Source: Neoarius graeffei (lineage: Eukaryota > Chordata > Actinopteri > Siluriformes > Ariidae). From it: 64,000 nt of DNA. Where the stretch lies: positions 31,106,835 through 31,170,834 of the forward strand of contig NC_083589.1 in NCBI RefSeq assembly GCF_027579695.1, given 5' to 3'. Shown in pieces: positions 19,705 to 32,240 of this stretch. Below the pieces are notes generated by a model. It was not told the DNA's origin, made no database searches, and saw only the letters and a program-made list of their open reading frames with translations. The position numbers were made by a program, and so were the translations under genes. Position 1 is the stretch's first letter. Every line of letters starts with the position of its first letter.

Positions 19705-22700
19705 GTACACAGCATTTGTGCATCATTTCATTTGTTTGAGAATATACTGTTTGGAAGTATAATCTGTGTTCGAACATGTTGTGAACTTGTGCGATTTAGA
19801 CGAAAAGAAAAATGGCCGATATGATGCTCTGTGGTCAAACATTGTGATAAAGTACTGTATGTCGTGATGTTCGTTTCTCAGAATGTTCTGAGTGTCATGA
19901 GTCGCTCTGGACTGCATGATGCGTGCAATCTTAAAACAACAGCGATGTCCAATTCTGCTGTAAGAAAAAACAGAAAAAAAAGATTTCACGTAAGCCTGCT
20001 ATATTATCGTATTTTTGTTAATTATCAATTACATTAGTTAATGAACAGGGTTTTTTTTTTTTCCTCCGAGTAATAAATTGTATGACGTGGTATTCACTAC
20101 ATTAAATGCCAGAAATTTTAAATGAAAATCTGGCTGCCTGTGCTAGGAAGTTATAGACGAATCATGGTTGAGTCTTCCAGCAGGACAACGCTCTAAAACA
20201 GAGGTCACTAACAGGCGGTCCGGGTCCGGACCCAGAAGCTGTCCCATATGGACCCGGACCTGCAACCAAAGCAGAAGGTTATGATTTAAAACCTCATGGG
20301 TCGCTTCTATTTTAACCGGCGCAGCTTTTAGTGGCTGAGGAAACGCACAGACCAATTACTTGCGAGTTAAGCCATTCCACGTGATACCACTCAGGCCCTG
20401 TTTACATTATTTCGAATCAGCGGCTCATCAGATTAACGTTTTTAAAACGATTCGCGTGCACACAGCAACGCCAATACACGATTCGCGTGCACACAGCAAC
20501 GCCAATACACGGATACGCTAATCACATGACTAATTAGATGGCACGTCACATGATCCCAGTGCATATCGGGCATGCGCAAGTCACTCACCACTTGCAAGTG
20601 GAAGGACGGCAAGCGAACACCTTCTCCAGCAGATAAACACACCTGGCTGTGATGTTCATGTTCTTACTGAGTTTAAGCACTTGAAGGAGGTTGAAATGTG
20701 TAAATAAACCTCAGTGCGGCTCAGCGCTTCCTCCTGCGCTCCAAATCACTCTGCCCTGAACAGCGAGTGCCCTCTGGAGGGTGCGCACTCCGGCCCTGCG
20801 CAGCTCACAGAGCGCGCGAGTGAAGCGCACGAGCAGTGATTCGGGACTGAGCCGCTGTGTGTGTGATCCCAACGCCAGCGAATCAGGAAGGTGGATGTCA
20901 CAGTGACGTTGTCCAATGACAACGTCAGCTAGAGCTCAGCACAGCGTATCCTCAATGTTTACACAGCAACGGTTCAAATACGAACTGGGTTGAATACGTC
21001 GGCCCTGGCGAATTCCCGTTTCCCGGCGTTTTAATGTGAACGGACAGTGCATCCGCGAAGAAAACGAGACAGATACAGTCTAATGTAAACTTGGCCTCAG
21101 CCAATCAAGTCTGCAGCATTCCAGTCTGTAATTGCGACTCTACAGTGCAGACAGATGAGAGAGTTAGAGGCAAGTTACACATGAAAATACGGTAGAAAGA
21201 AAAAGAAAGATAGCAATACATGTAGAAAACAAAGGGAGAGATACAGACGACTGAGCCGGAGAAAGTTGAGAAAATAGACGGAGAAAGTCTTCACCTTTTT
21301 CCTGGAAAAAGACGGAGCAAGTTGAGGAAAAAGACAGGTGAGACGAAGAAAGGGAGAGAAAAATAAGGAACAAATGGCGCTCTCCAAAAAAAGAAAAGTG
21401 GACAGCGAAAATAGAGCATTTAATCCAGAATCGACAGGCTCATTTTTGTTCATACTTCCTTCTGGGAGCACTAAACCAGTGTGTCTCATGTGTTCAGAAA
21501 CCGTGGCACTTATTAAAAGTGCCAATGTGAAACACCATTATAAGACAAAACATAAAGGCTTTGAACAAACATACCCACTCAAATCTGAAGTGAGATCACA
21601 GAAAATAAGTAGTCTCAGAGTCCAGTATGACCAGTCCACCAAGATCCTGAGCCACTCATTCACTGCCCAACAACGTGCTCATGAGTGTTCCCTCAGAGTT
21701 GCTTGGATTTTGGGTCACCACAAAAAGCCATTTACTGATGGAGGGGTTGTCAAAGAATGCATGAGTGCAGTAGCTGAAACACTACTTGAGGGAAAACAAA
21801 AGCAAGAGCTTTGTGATAAAATAAAGCAAATACCCATGTCAGCATCATCTGCCACAAAGAAAAGTGAAATATTGACTCAGGACGTGCCAACCCAGCTAGA
21901 TGAAGCCATGCATAAGGCACCATGTGTAGGCTTACCTGTGGATGAGTCCACTGACGTGTGACAGTGCTGCAGCTGTTAGTGTATGTCAGGTTTTTCAACA
22001 CCGACCAGAAAGCATTCTGTGAAGACCTGTTAGGTGTCACTCCCCTTCAGACCAGTACAAGAGGAGAAGACATCTATCGTACCTGGCCATTAAGGAGACA
22101 TTAACAGAGAGGAATAGAGCCAAAAAAGTGGTTTCAATAACCACAGATGGAGCCCCTGCTACGATCGGGAGAGAGAAAGGAGCTGTAGCAAGACTGAAAG
22201 AGGACAATCCTGAGCTCATAGCTTACCATTGCATCATTCATCAATCTGTCCTCTGCGCCTCTCTGTCAGATGAGCATGCTGAGGTGATGAATACAATGAT
22301 GAAAATTATCAATTTTCTCAGGGCATCCTCTTCCTATCAGCATCACATGCTTAGGGAATTCCTCAGAGAAGTTAATGCCAATGCTGATGATCTTTTGCTG
22401 CACAACAATGTGAGATGGCTCAGCAAAGGCAGGGTGTTGGCGTGCTTTTGGTCCATTAAGAGGATAGTAGCATCTTTTTTGGCAGAGCTAAGAAGTCAGA
22501 AGGCAACACAGTTATTTCTCTCTTTTTAGAAAATGAGAAACAGATGGACAGTGTGGCCTTTTTGGTTGATATCACTTCATATCTGAATGAACTGAATTTG
22601 AGGCTACAGGGCAAGAACAATTCAGTTTGTGAACTGATGACAGCTGTCTGCTCCTTTCATGCCCCTTTTCCACCAAAGCAGTTCCAGGGCTGGTTCGGGG

Positions 22701-25700
22701 CCAGTGCTTAGTTTGGAACCGGGTTTTCTGTTTCCACTGAACAAAGAACTGTCTCTGGGCCAGAAAAACTGGTTCCAGGGTAGCACCAACTCTTTGCTGG
22801 GCTAGAGGAAAGAACTGCTTATGTCAGCGGGGGGGTTGTTAAGACCAACAACAATAGCAAGACCGTGAGAGGGCGCCATTTCTGATCCCAATGAAGCACC
22901 GTAAAGCCGGAAGCAGCAGCTGTACAAACGCGAAGTCATCCGTTGTTGTTGTTGTTGTTGCTGCTGCTGCTTCTTCTTCTTCTTCTCCGTGTTGTTGTTG
23001 CTTCGATATTCGCGCCAAGGTTTATGCAAACGCGCGACGTAACTGACGTATACAGTGACGTAATGACGTGGCTCCCCTTAGCACCCCGAGCTATGGAAAA
23101 GCAAACTGGTTCTCAGCTGGCTCGCAAGTTGAACGAGTTGTGAACCAGCACCAGCACTGGCCCCGAACCAGCCCTGGAACTGATTTGGTGGAAATGGGGA
23201 ACCAGAGGAAACTTGAGGTGTTCAAAGAAGACCTGCAGGAAGACTGTGCACACTTCCCAGCAGTGCAGGAACAGGTTCAGGGACGGCAAGATGCGTCTTC
23301 TTTTGTTGACTTTATTGATAAGCTGATTGTAAACTTCAGCAACCGTTTTGACAGCTTCAGCTTTGGACAGCAGCTCACCATGTTCATTCAGAACCCATTT
23401 CTCATCACAGATGTCAGGGGGTTCTCAAAGAAAGTGACACAGCACTTTAAATTGCCTCTGCAGATGCAATTGGTTGATCTCCAAGCAGATGTGACCCTGA
23501 AAGAGCAGTTTGTAAGAACTGACCCTTCCACTTTCTGGCTCCAAATGGTCCCTGAGACAGCTTTCCCAGGTCTGAGGAAAGTAGCCCTATACATTTTGAC
23601 CATGTTTGGCTCCACACACAACTGCAAGGCAGCTTTCTCCACAATGAACATACCGTAAAATACCAAATAATAGCCGAGTTCCAATTAACCGCCGAGTTCC
23701 CTTTAACGGCCGGGTGTACGCGTGTGTTGTGACAAATAAAGGCCGGTTCCGAATACTCGCCGGGGTCTTAAAAAAAAAAAAAAGCGTCCGAACGTTCTAT
23801 CTAGAATCTTGAGGCCCAGCACTTTTCTGGTTTTCTGGTGTTTAAACGATTTTGCAGAATGAATGAATGAAATTATTTCTATAATACTGTTTACAACATT
23901 TTGTTACGTGATAATAAACATGCCATTTCAATGTTATAATCTTGGTCTACCGTAATATTTCTTGAGGAATGCAACTCCGTAACTTTTGACAGATGTCTTA
24001 GCCACCCCTTTGGGTATACCCAACGAAAGCCAGCGTGTGTGGTGACATTGAGGACTGCGGGTTTCCAAGGTTGGACTGCTGCTTCTGTTAAACGACCTAA
24101 ATTGCCGAATGCATGCGTCAAAGCACACACTGAGTTTTATTAAAGACCTTATACCATTTCACTTGCCCTTACCCATTCGGATCTGGAAGACGCTTTACAA
24201 AAAAGGTGAGAGCGTTCTAACATGCATTTCAGTCTGCTCGCGGCCAATGTAATCCAAGGGGCCTTTTCAACAAGTAATCTGTTGTGCAAGTTGGGCAGAA
24301 GCACGCGTCAGGCAGGCAACATGTAGGCCTACAAGTCAGTAACCTATTCAACTAACTTTCATCCGAACTTTAAGTTTTCTACGGGGTCGAGCCACCGTAC
24401 CAACTCACTCGGGGAATAGGCTCATATCGGCCAAATAGGGAGACGTCTTGGAGAGAAATGTGATGCAAGATGACAGTATGTAGCCACTGCAGGTCACTTA
24501 TTTTTCAGCATAAGAAAAAACCCTTTGGTTTGACACTTCGCACCCTAATTATGTTGCTTCAACGTCGCGCCCTCCATGCAATTTCAGATTGACAGACATC
24601 GCGAAGCGCAAAGGGTGGAGGCTGCATGGGTGAGGGTGATAGCAAGTGACCATAACTTTGCAGAGTAATTAAATCACAGTGCTGCGCACAGACAATGGTG
24701 TGGTTTCTTGATTATTTTGTAAAGCATGCGCTTAACTAGTCATTAACAGGAAACGGTGTGTGATTTATCCTTTATCCACCCCGACTGTGCCATGCGAAGA
24801 TGCATTCTGCGTCTTCAAAATTCCCCGAAGTCGGCACCGTGCTATCTGTAATCTAACTCTAAACAAACTGTAAGTTATACTGGTTAAAAGTAGGCCTATC
24901 TGAGAATGATTTTTTTCCCCGTTTTGAGGTAGATTTTGGGGAAGGTGTTTGTGAAGAAGGAATTAATCGCCTGTTCCAAATAGCCGCCTAGTCTCTAATA
25001 CGCGCCGGGTCTCTTACGTGATTGAGACAAATAATCGCCCGGGCTATTATTTGGTATTTTACGGTAATCAGAACTAAATATCGTTCCAGGCTCACCAATG
25101 AGCACCTCCACATGTGTATGAGAGTGGCCCTGACTCCATTCAAGCCCAGGTTTCAAATCCTGGCAGGACAAGCTAGAGCTCCGTTCTCTCACTGAGCAAA
25201 AAAGTGGGGGAGTTGAATATAAGAGGGGATGAAAGTGAGCCTCTAAAACTGTTCAGTTGTTAAGATGTATTGAGATTTATTGTCTGTAAAATTGGTTGAG
25301 ACTGTTGAGTCAAGATGTGAAAGAGAAAAGGGGAAATTCAAGCCTTTCCTCTCTTTATTTTATTTTTCTGAAGTTAAGCACTTTATTTGAACATGCACAA
25401 TTTTCACATTTTATTTATTTTCTCTTATTTTGAAATGCAGCCCTACTTTTATTTAGTAAATGAGAGAGCGTTATACATATCGGCAATCATACATATATGT
25501 TCAGTTCTATGTTACTTGACAACAAATATTGTCAAAAAGTTTTCGAATTGTCCTGAATTCATTTGATTTGACAGTCAGGTATTGAATACATGTAGATGTT
25601 GATACAACTACTAGGCTACTTAAATATATATATATCACATTAAATAGTTAGACATTACTGTATGATCTGCCGGACCTTTGCTTCAAGAAATTTTCTCCAA

Positions 25701-28700
25701 TTGGACCTCTTTAAATTTTAGTTGAATACCCCTGCTCTAAACCGTCAAAATCAAGAAATGGGTTACAAGCATTTGACATGCCATTCCCAGTCCCATCTAA
25801 AGCCTGTATAAAACTCTCCCCGTATTGTAATATTAAAATTTATTATTGTGAAATTGAACAGAAACTGTTGAAGCCTGTAAATTTTCTCTAAACAGTAATA
25901 AATTGCCTGACATGAACAGCAGGAATGCTTACATTATCATTCTGAAATCCTGACACTGTGAATAAGCAAACTGCATATGCCTCCTCACCATGTTGGCAAA
26001 TCGGACATTTGTAGATTAGAACCTGGTTAGCGTTTATATTTTATGACCCAACGACTCTTACCCACTGATCTGTTGAATAGAAAACAAAACTTAACTGAAT
26101 GTGGCACAAACCTGTGCTGTAACATTTTTGTCCACTTTGTGATTTCATAGTAAAAAGTATTATGGTGACTTTAAAATAAATTTTTTTTTTATTCACATGA
26201 GTCATAAATGTTTTGCAGACGCAGAGGATGAGGCAGTCTAATGTTCTAGCTCCGGTCATCGATCTGAAGAGGGGCAGCACTGTAGATGACAGACAGATCT
26301 CAGACACGCCTCCACACACAGCACCAGGGTTAAAGGTGAGGACTGTACACGCAGGACTGGCTTTAGGTACAGCTGTTACAAGGTGGCACCAAGAACTCTA
26401 ATCAGACATATTCTATGAATAGGTTAATGTTATTAATGTACAGTGTCTTGTAAAAGTGTTTGTCCTGTTTTGTCGTATTACAAGCTGGAATTAAAATGGA
26501 TTTTTGGAGGGTTAAGGCCAATTTATGCTGACAACCCAGTCCTCGCAGATGGCGTCGCAGATGGCGTCTGCGTAGCCCCCCCTTCACAGACACTCTGCGC
26601 GCACATCCCAAAAATTGTGACCACTGCAGAAGCCTCGCAGACAAGAGGGCTCTGATTGGTCCACTCTACATCCACTGTACACGCACTTCCACTTCCCTAC
26701 TTTCCCAGTTTGGTTTGTTTTCACTACCGCCATTTTTAAAAACACGAGCGAAGATGGAGCAGCACGAAGAGCGGTTGATCGAGGAAGTACGTACATCTAC
26801 AGTGGGGCAAAAAAGTATTTAGTCAGCCACCAATTGTGCAAGTTCTCCGACTTAAAAAGATGAGAGAGGCCTGTAATTTTCATCATAGGTACACTTCAAC
26901 TATGAGAGACAAAATGAGAAATAAAAAATCCAGAAAATCACATTGTCTGATTTTTAAAGAATTTATTTGCAAATTATGGTGGAAAATAAGTATTTGGTCA
27001 ATAACAAAAGTTCATCTCAATACTTTGTTATATACCCTTTGTTGGCAATGACAGAGGTCAAACGTTTTCTGTAAGTCTTCACAAGGTTTTCACACACTGC
27101 TGCTGGTATTTTGGCCCATTCCTCCATGCAGATCTCCTCTAGAGCAGTGATGTTTTGGGGCTGTCGCTGGGCAACACGGACTTTCAACTCCCTCCAAAGA
27201 TTTTCTATGGGGTTGAGATCTGGAGACTGGCTAGGCCACTCCAGGACCTTGAAATGCTTCTTACGAAGCCACTCCTTCGTTGCCCGGGCGGTGTGTCTGG
27301 GATCATTGTCATGCTGAAAGACCCAGCCACGTTTCATCTTCAATGCCCTTGCTGATGGAAGGAGGTTTTCACTCAAAATCTCACGATACATGGCCCCATT
27401 CATTCTTTCCTTTACACGGATCAGTCGTCCTGGTCCCTTTGCAGAAAAACAGCCCCAAAGCATGATGTTTCCACCCCCATGCTTCACAGTAGGTATGGTG
27501 TTCTTTGGATGCAACTCAGCATTCTTTCTCCTCCAAACACGACAAGTTGAGTTTTTACCAAAAAGTTCTATTTTGGTTTCATCTGACCATATGACATTCT
27601 CCCAATCCTCTTCTGGATCATCCAAATGCTCTCTAGCAAACTTCAGATGGGCCTGGACATGTACTGGCTTAAGCAGGGGGACATGTCTGGCACTGCAGGA
27701 TTTGAGTCCCTGGCGGCGTAGTGTGTTACTGATGGTAGCCTTTGTTACTTTGGTCCCAGCTCTCTGCAGGTCATTCACTAGGTCCCCCCGTGTGGTTCTG
27801 GGATTTTTGCTCACCGTTCTTGTGATCATTTTGACCCCACGGGGTGAGATCTTGCGTGGAGCCCCAGATCGAGGGAGATTATCAGTGGTCTTGTATGTCT
27901 TCCATTTTCTAATAATTGCTCCCACAGTTGATTTCTTCACACCAAGCTGCTTACCTATTGCAGATTCAGTCTTCCCAGCCTGGTGCAGGTCTACAATTTG
28001 GTTTCTGGTGTCCTTTGACAGCTCTTTGGTCTTGGCCATAGTGGAGTTTGGAGTGTGACTGTTTGAGGTTGTGGACAGGTGTCTTTTATACTGATAACGA
28101 GTTCAAACAGGTGCCATTAATACAGGTAACGAGTGGAGGACAGAGGAGCCTCTTAAAGAAGAAGTTACAGGTCTGTGAGAGCCAGAAATCTTGCTTGTTT
28201 GTTGGTGACCAAATACTTATTTTACCGAGGAATTTACCAATTAATTCATTAAAAATCCTACAATGTGATATCCTGGATTCTTTCCCCCAATTCTGTCTCT
28301 CATAGTTGAAGTGTACCTATGATGAAAATTACAGGCGCCTCTCATCTTTTTAAGTGGGAGAACTTGCACAATTGGTGGCTGACTAAATACTTTTTTGCCC
28401 CACTGTATACGACTCCAGTTCTAGTTATTATAAGTAACCGGAGGATAAACACTCCACTAACCACACCCACCAACTACTCCTAGCGATTTCGTGACTTCAC
28501 GCCCCCTTGCGTTGTGGCGGTGAATAACATCGCGCACGCCTATTACTCCCCGCTCAATGATAAATTACAACTGTCTGCGAAAAGCTATCTGCGAAAGCCT
28601 TGTTGCAAGAGCATGCAGAGGCCCTTAGAACCATTTGATTTACACAACATGCCTACCACTTTAAAGGTGCAAATTGTTTTCTTGTGACACAAACAATAAT

Positions 28701-31428
28701 TAAGATGAAAAAACAGAAATATGGAGTGTGCATAGGTATTCGCCCCCTTTCGTATGAAACCCTGAAATAAGAGCTGCTCCAACCAATTCACTTCATAAGT
28801 CACATAATTAGTTGATTTAAGATCCACCTGTGTGCAGTCAGTGTCACATGATCTGTCACATGATGTCTATAAAATCAACCTGTTCTGGAAGGACCCTGAC
28901 TCTGCAGCACTACTAAGCAAGTAGCATGAAAACCAAGGAGCCTCCAAACAGGTCAGAGACAAAGTTGTGGAGAAGTATAGATCAGGGTTGGGCCATAAAA
29001 AATATCCCAGGGAGCACTATTAAATCCATTATAGCAAAATGGAAAGAATATGGCACCACTACAAACCTGACAAGAGAAGGCCGCCCACCAAAACTCACAG
29101 ACCGGGCAAGGAGGGCATTAATCAGAGATGCAGCAAAGACACCAAAGATAACACTGAAGCAGCTGCAAAGATCCACAGCGGAGATGGGAGCATCTGTCCA
29201 AATGACCACTTTAAGCCGTACACTCCACAGAGTGGGGCTTTATGGAAGAGTGACCAGAAAAAAGCCATTGCTTAAGAAAACACGTTTGGAGTTTGCCCAG
29301 CAGCATGTGGCAGACTCCCCAAACACATGGAAGAAGATTCTCCGGTCAAATGAGACCAAAATTGATCTGTTTGACCATCATGGGAAATGCCATGTGTGGC
29401 ACAAACCCAACACCCTGAGAACCCCATTCCTACAGTGAAGCATGGTGGTGGCAGCATCATGCTGTGGGGATGTTTTTCATCTGCAGGGACAGGAAAGCTG
29501 GTCAGGACTGAAGGAAAGATGGATGGCACTCAATACAGGGCAATTCTGGAGGAAAACCTGTTTGAGTCAGCCAGAGGTTTGAGACTAGGATGAAGATTCA
29601 CCGTCTTGCAAGACAATGACCCTAAACATACTGCTAAAGCTACACTGGAGTGGTTTAAAGGGAAACCTTTAAATGTCTTGGAATGGCCTAATCAAAGCCC
29701 AGACCTCAATCCAATTGAGAATCTGTGGCATAACTTGAAGATCGCTGTACACCAACGCAACCCATCTAACTTGAAGGAGTTGGAGCAGTTTTGCCTTGAG
29801 GAATGGGCAACAATCCCAGTGGCTAGATGTGCTATGCTAATAGAGACATACCCCAAGAGACTTGCAGCTGTAATTGCAGCAAAAGGTACAAAGTATTGAC
29901 TTTGGGGGGGGGATACCTATGCACACTCCAGATTTCTGTTTTTTCATCTTCATTATTGTTTGTGTCACAAGAAAACAATTTGCACCTTTAAAGTTGTAGG
30001 CATGTTGTGTAAATCAAATGGTGCTAACCCTCCAAAAATCCATTTTAATCCCTGCTTGTAATGCGACAAAACAGGACAAACACCAAGGGGGATGAATACT
30101 TTAGCAAGACACTATGCATAATAGTGAAAGTCAGAGCATTTCCACACTCGCAATGTAACAAGAACTCTCAGAATTGGGTCTAAACAGCTGTGTGGTTGTA
30201 AGAAATCCACTTGTTTGTGAGACTAATCAGGAGAAAAGTTTGTCAGGGAGCATAAAGACTGGACTCGGGAGCAATTGGAGAAAGGTCATGTGATCCGATA
30301 AGTCCAGATTGACCGTATTCCTGAGTGATGGGTATGTCAGGGTAAGAAGGGAACCCCATGAAGCGACGTACCCATCATGCATAGTGGCCACTGTACAAGC
30401 CTCTGGAGGCAGTGTGATGATCTGGGGTTGCTTCAGTTGCTCAGGTCGAGGCTCAGAAACAAAATAAAATGAAGTCTGCTGATGACCTGAATGCACTGAA
30501 TGACCGGGTTATCATGTGAGGTGGATTTTTTTTTTTTTTGCTTCCCTGATGGAATGGGGATAAAATTAGGGCTCAGATTGTGAAAGAGTGGTTCAGGAAG
30601 CATGAATCATTTTCACACATGAACTGGCCACCACAGAGTCCTGACCTTAGCCCCATTGAAAGTGTTTGCAGGGATGTGATTTTTCCGCGAATTCACGGAA
30701 TTCTGCTTTTTTCACCTCAAAACTTGAAAAAAAAATGTTTCCGATTTTTCCCTCAAATCCACATTCGTATCCTATTCGTTCCGACTTTGTTTGAAAGATG
30801 GCAGCCTCGGATTTGCATCTTTATGCCTCGATCACGGAGGCTGTCATCTTTCAACTGTTTGTTTGAAGCGAGTGCGTTCATTGGTTGTTACAGAGCGATG
30901 GGCCAATCATGTACCTCGTTTCATCTCATTGACGTAATTACGTCATTTACGCAATTACGTCATTGAGATGAAACGAGCTACGTGATTGGCCCATCGCTCT
31001 GTAACAACCAATGAACGCGCTTGTTAGATAGCTGTACGTAAGCTCGCTTCAAACAAAGAGTTGAAAGATGGCAGCCTCCGTGATCGAGCGTAAAGATGCA
31101 AATCGAGTTAAAGAAATCGACAGAATAGTGAAAAACAAGTTCCGCTGGGAATGGTTGGAGAAAGAGGTTGCTACAGACGTTGGACATAAGACTGTGAGAC
31201 ATTTGTTCAGCGATTTCGTTCTTTGGGGAGAGGGCAGAGGTCTCTGGCTGTCAAGTTTGGGGATACTGGGACCTCCCCTGCCCGAGCTACGAGCGTCCAA
31301 AGTCGGGCTGGAGCCCGGGATAGAAACGAAACCTAAGCGGAGCGCCACGGCTCGCCTCGGGGCGAATTACGTCCCAAGGTGCGGGGCTAGCGGGCCCTGC
31401 TCGCGCCGGTTCTTTGGGGGGGGTGAGT

Positions 31429-31459
<31 letters not shown>

Positions 31460-31971
31460 TGTGAGTTAGTGAGTGAGAGTGAGTGTGTGAGAGAGAGAGA
31501 GTGAGCGTGTGTGTTAGAGTTGCATGTTGACCATTAAATTGGCTTGAATTTGTTAATCATGACAAGTTTTTTCTTGTGTGTTTTGCTTGCCATTTTAGTA
31601 CAATTTTTAAGTCAGAAAACCCCAAAACCCAGGAGCTTCGGGGGGCTTCCCCCCTTGTCCCCCCACCAGGGCGCTGCCCTGGACCAGCTGGGGGCCTGCG
31701 GCCCCCAGACCCCCACCTAAAATTTTCAGATAATTTCACCAGCCCCAAATCACATCCCTGTGTTTGGGATGGTGGAGAAGATTTTACAGAGTGGTTCGAT
31801 TCTCCTGTCATCAATCCAAGATCTCGGTGAAAAATCAATGCAGTTTTGGAGGGAAATAAATGTTGACGTTGCATAAGGTTGTTGTTGTTGGGGGGGGAGA
31901 ATGCCACAGCGAATACACGCCATAATCAAAGCTAATTTTTATTTTTGGCTGGGTAGTGTGTATATAACATT

Positions 31972-32014
<43 letters not shown>

Positions 32015-32189
32015 ATAGGACTCTGCACCTGCTGGCTTTTCCTCAGGCGATGTCCTGATCCCACTCGCTGACGAATACGATCCCATGTTCCCCAACGACT
32101 ATGAGAAGGTGGTGAAAAGGCAGCGAGAGGAGCGCCAGAGACAGAGGGAGCAGGAGCGGCAGAAGGAGATCGAGGAGAGGGAGAAGTAC

Positions 32190-32240
<51 letters not shown>

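Larger units (their letters stand above)
21374..25195 (+). pseudogene. hAT transposase (GTF2IRD2/ZBED-like), interrupted
   Basis: The first block starts [16 protein letters not shown]. It has a BED/C2H2-like finger ([26 protein letters not shown]) and the start of the catalytic domain ([10 protein letters not shown]). A frameshift follows at about 21957. The second block (22128-22529) has [24 protein letters not shown] and [10 protein letters not shown] third runs to SFHA at 22661. A 538-bp MITE intervenes. [19 protein letters not shown] ... [30 protein letters not shown] then reads to 23652. A 1.4-kb insert splits the dimerisation domain, which resumes at 25067 with [17 protein letters not shown] and stops at 25193-25195. 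Domain order matches the hAT-derived part of GTF2IRD2. Confidence 0.88.
20199..25734 (+). mobile_element. hAT (Charlie-like) DNA transposon with three nested insertions
   Basis: Ends are CAGAGGTCACTAACAGG and TTGAATACCCCTG. The 8-bp target duplication is CTCTAAAA (20191-20198) and CTCTAAAC (25735-25742). Nested in it are a Harbinger-like MITE (20394-21096), a CCCC-terminus MITE (22662-23199) and a TA-flanked element (23653-25064). Without these it would be about 2.9 kb, normal for an autonomous hAT. Confidence 0.92.
19705..26218 (+). other. rbm17: rbm17 intron 2
   Basis: 6.5 kb. 19705-20190 shows no recognised feature apart from poly-A/T runs. 20191-25742 is one hAT insertion with nested elements. 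25743-26218 shows nothing recognised. Confidence 0.9.
26515..28624. mobile_element. Harbinger-like element (TTA target) carrying a Tc1
   Basis: Flanked by TTA at 26512-26514 and 28625-28627, restoring the Tc1-2 terminal repeat when removed. Inner repeats 'cgcagatggcgtc' and 'gtctgcgaaaagctatctgcg' are at opposite ends. A short start [13 protein letters not shown] at about 26755 resembles the beginning of the MADF-domain protein of PIF/Harbinger elements. It is interrupted by Tc1-1 at 26799. Confidence 0.65.
26441..30114 (+). mobile_element. Tc1-like element 2, split by nested insertions
   Basis: Left end after TA (26439-26440) is CAGTGTCTTG; the right end reads GCAAGACACTA with a changed last base. 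Long inverted ends match ('attttaatccctgcttgtaa' and its inverse). The left terminal repeat is cut at 26514/28625 by another transposon. Encodes the degraded transposase at 28926-29896. Confidence 0.85.
30120..31880 (+). pseudogene. Tc1-3 remnant split by a palindromic element
   Basis: Scattered transposase motifs: an [18 protein letters not shown] region near 30380-30430, [14 protein letters not shown] at 30619-30668, resuming as WDGGEDF at 31767. The rest contains stops. It is a third Tc1 family in the same intron. The intervening 30669-31760 is a separate insertion. Confidence 0.7.
26336..32018 (+). other. rbm17: rbm17 intron 3
   Basis: 5.7 kb. Contains a Tc1 (26441-30113) with a Harbinger-like element and another Tc1 inside it, then a third degraded Tc1 (30120-31880) split by a palindromic element. 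It ends in a (TG)n tract. Confidence 0.9.

Noticed and set aside
27390..28058. 222-codon plus-strand ORF
   Set aside because: Antisense shadow of the Tc1 transposase.
31230..31420. rRNA or other structured RNA gene
   Set aside because: GC-rich but matches no rRNA core sequence I can recall; left as unknown.
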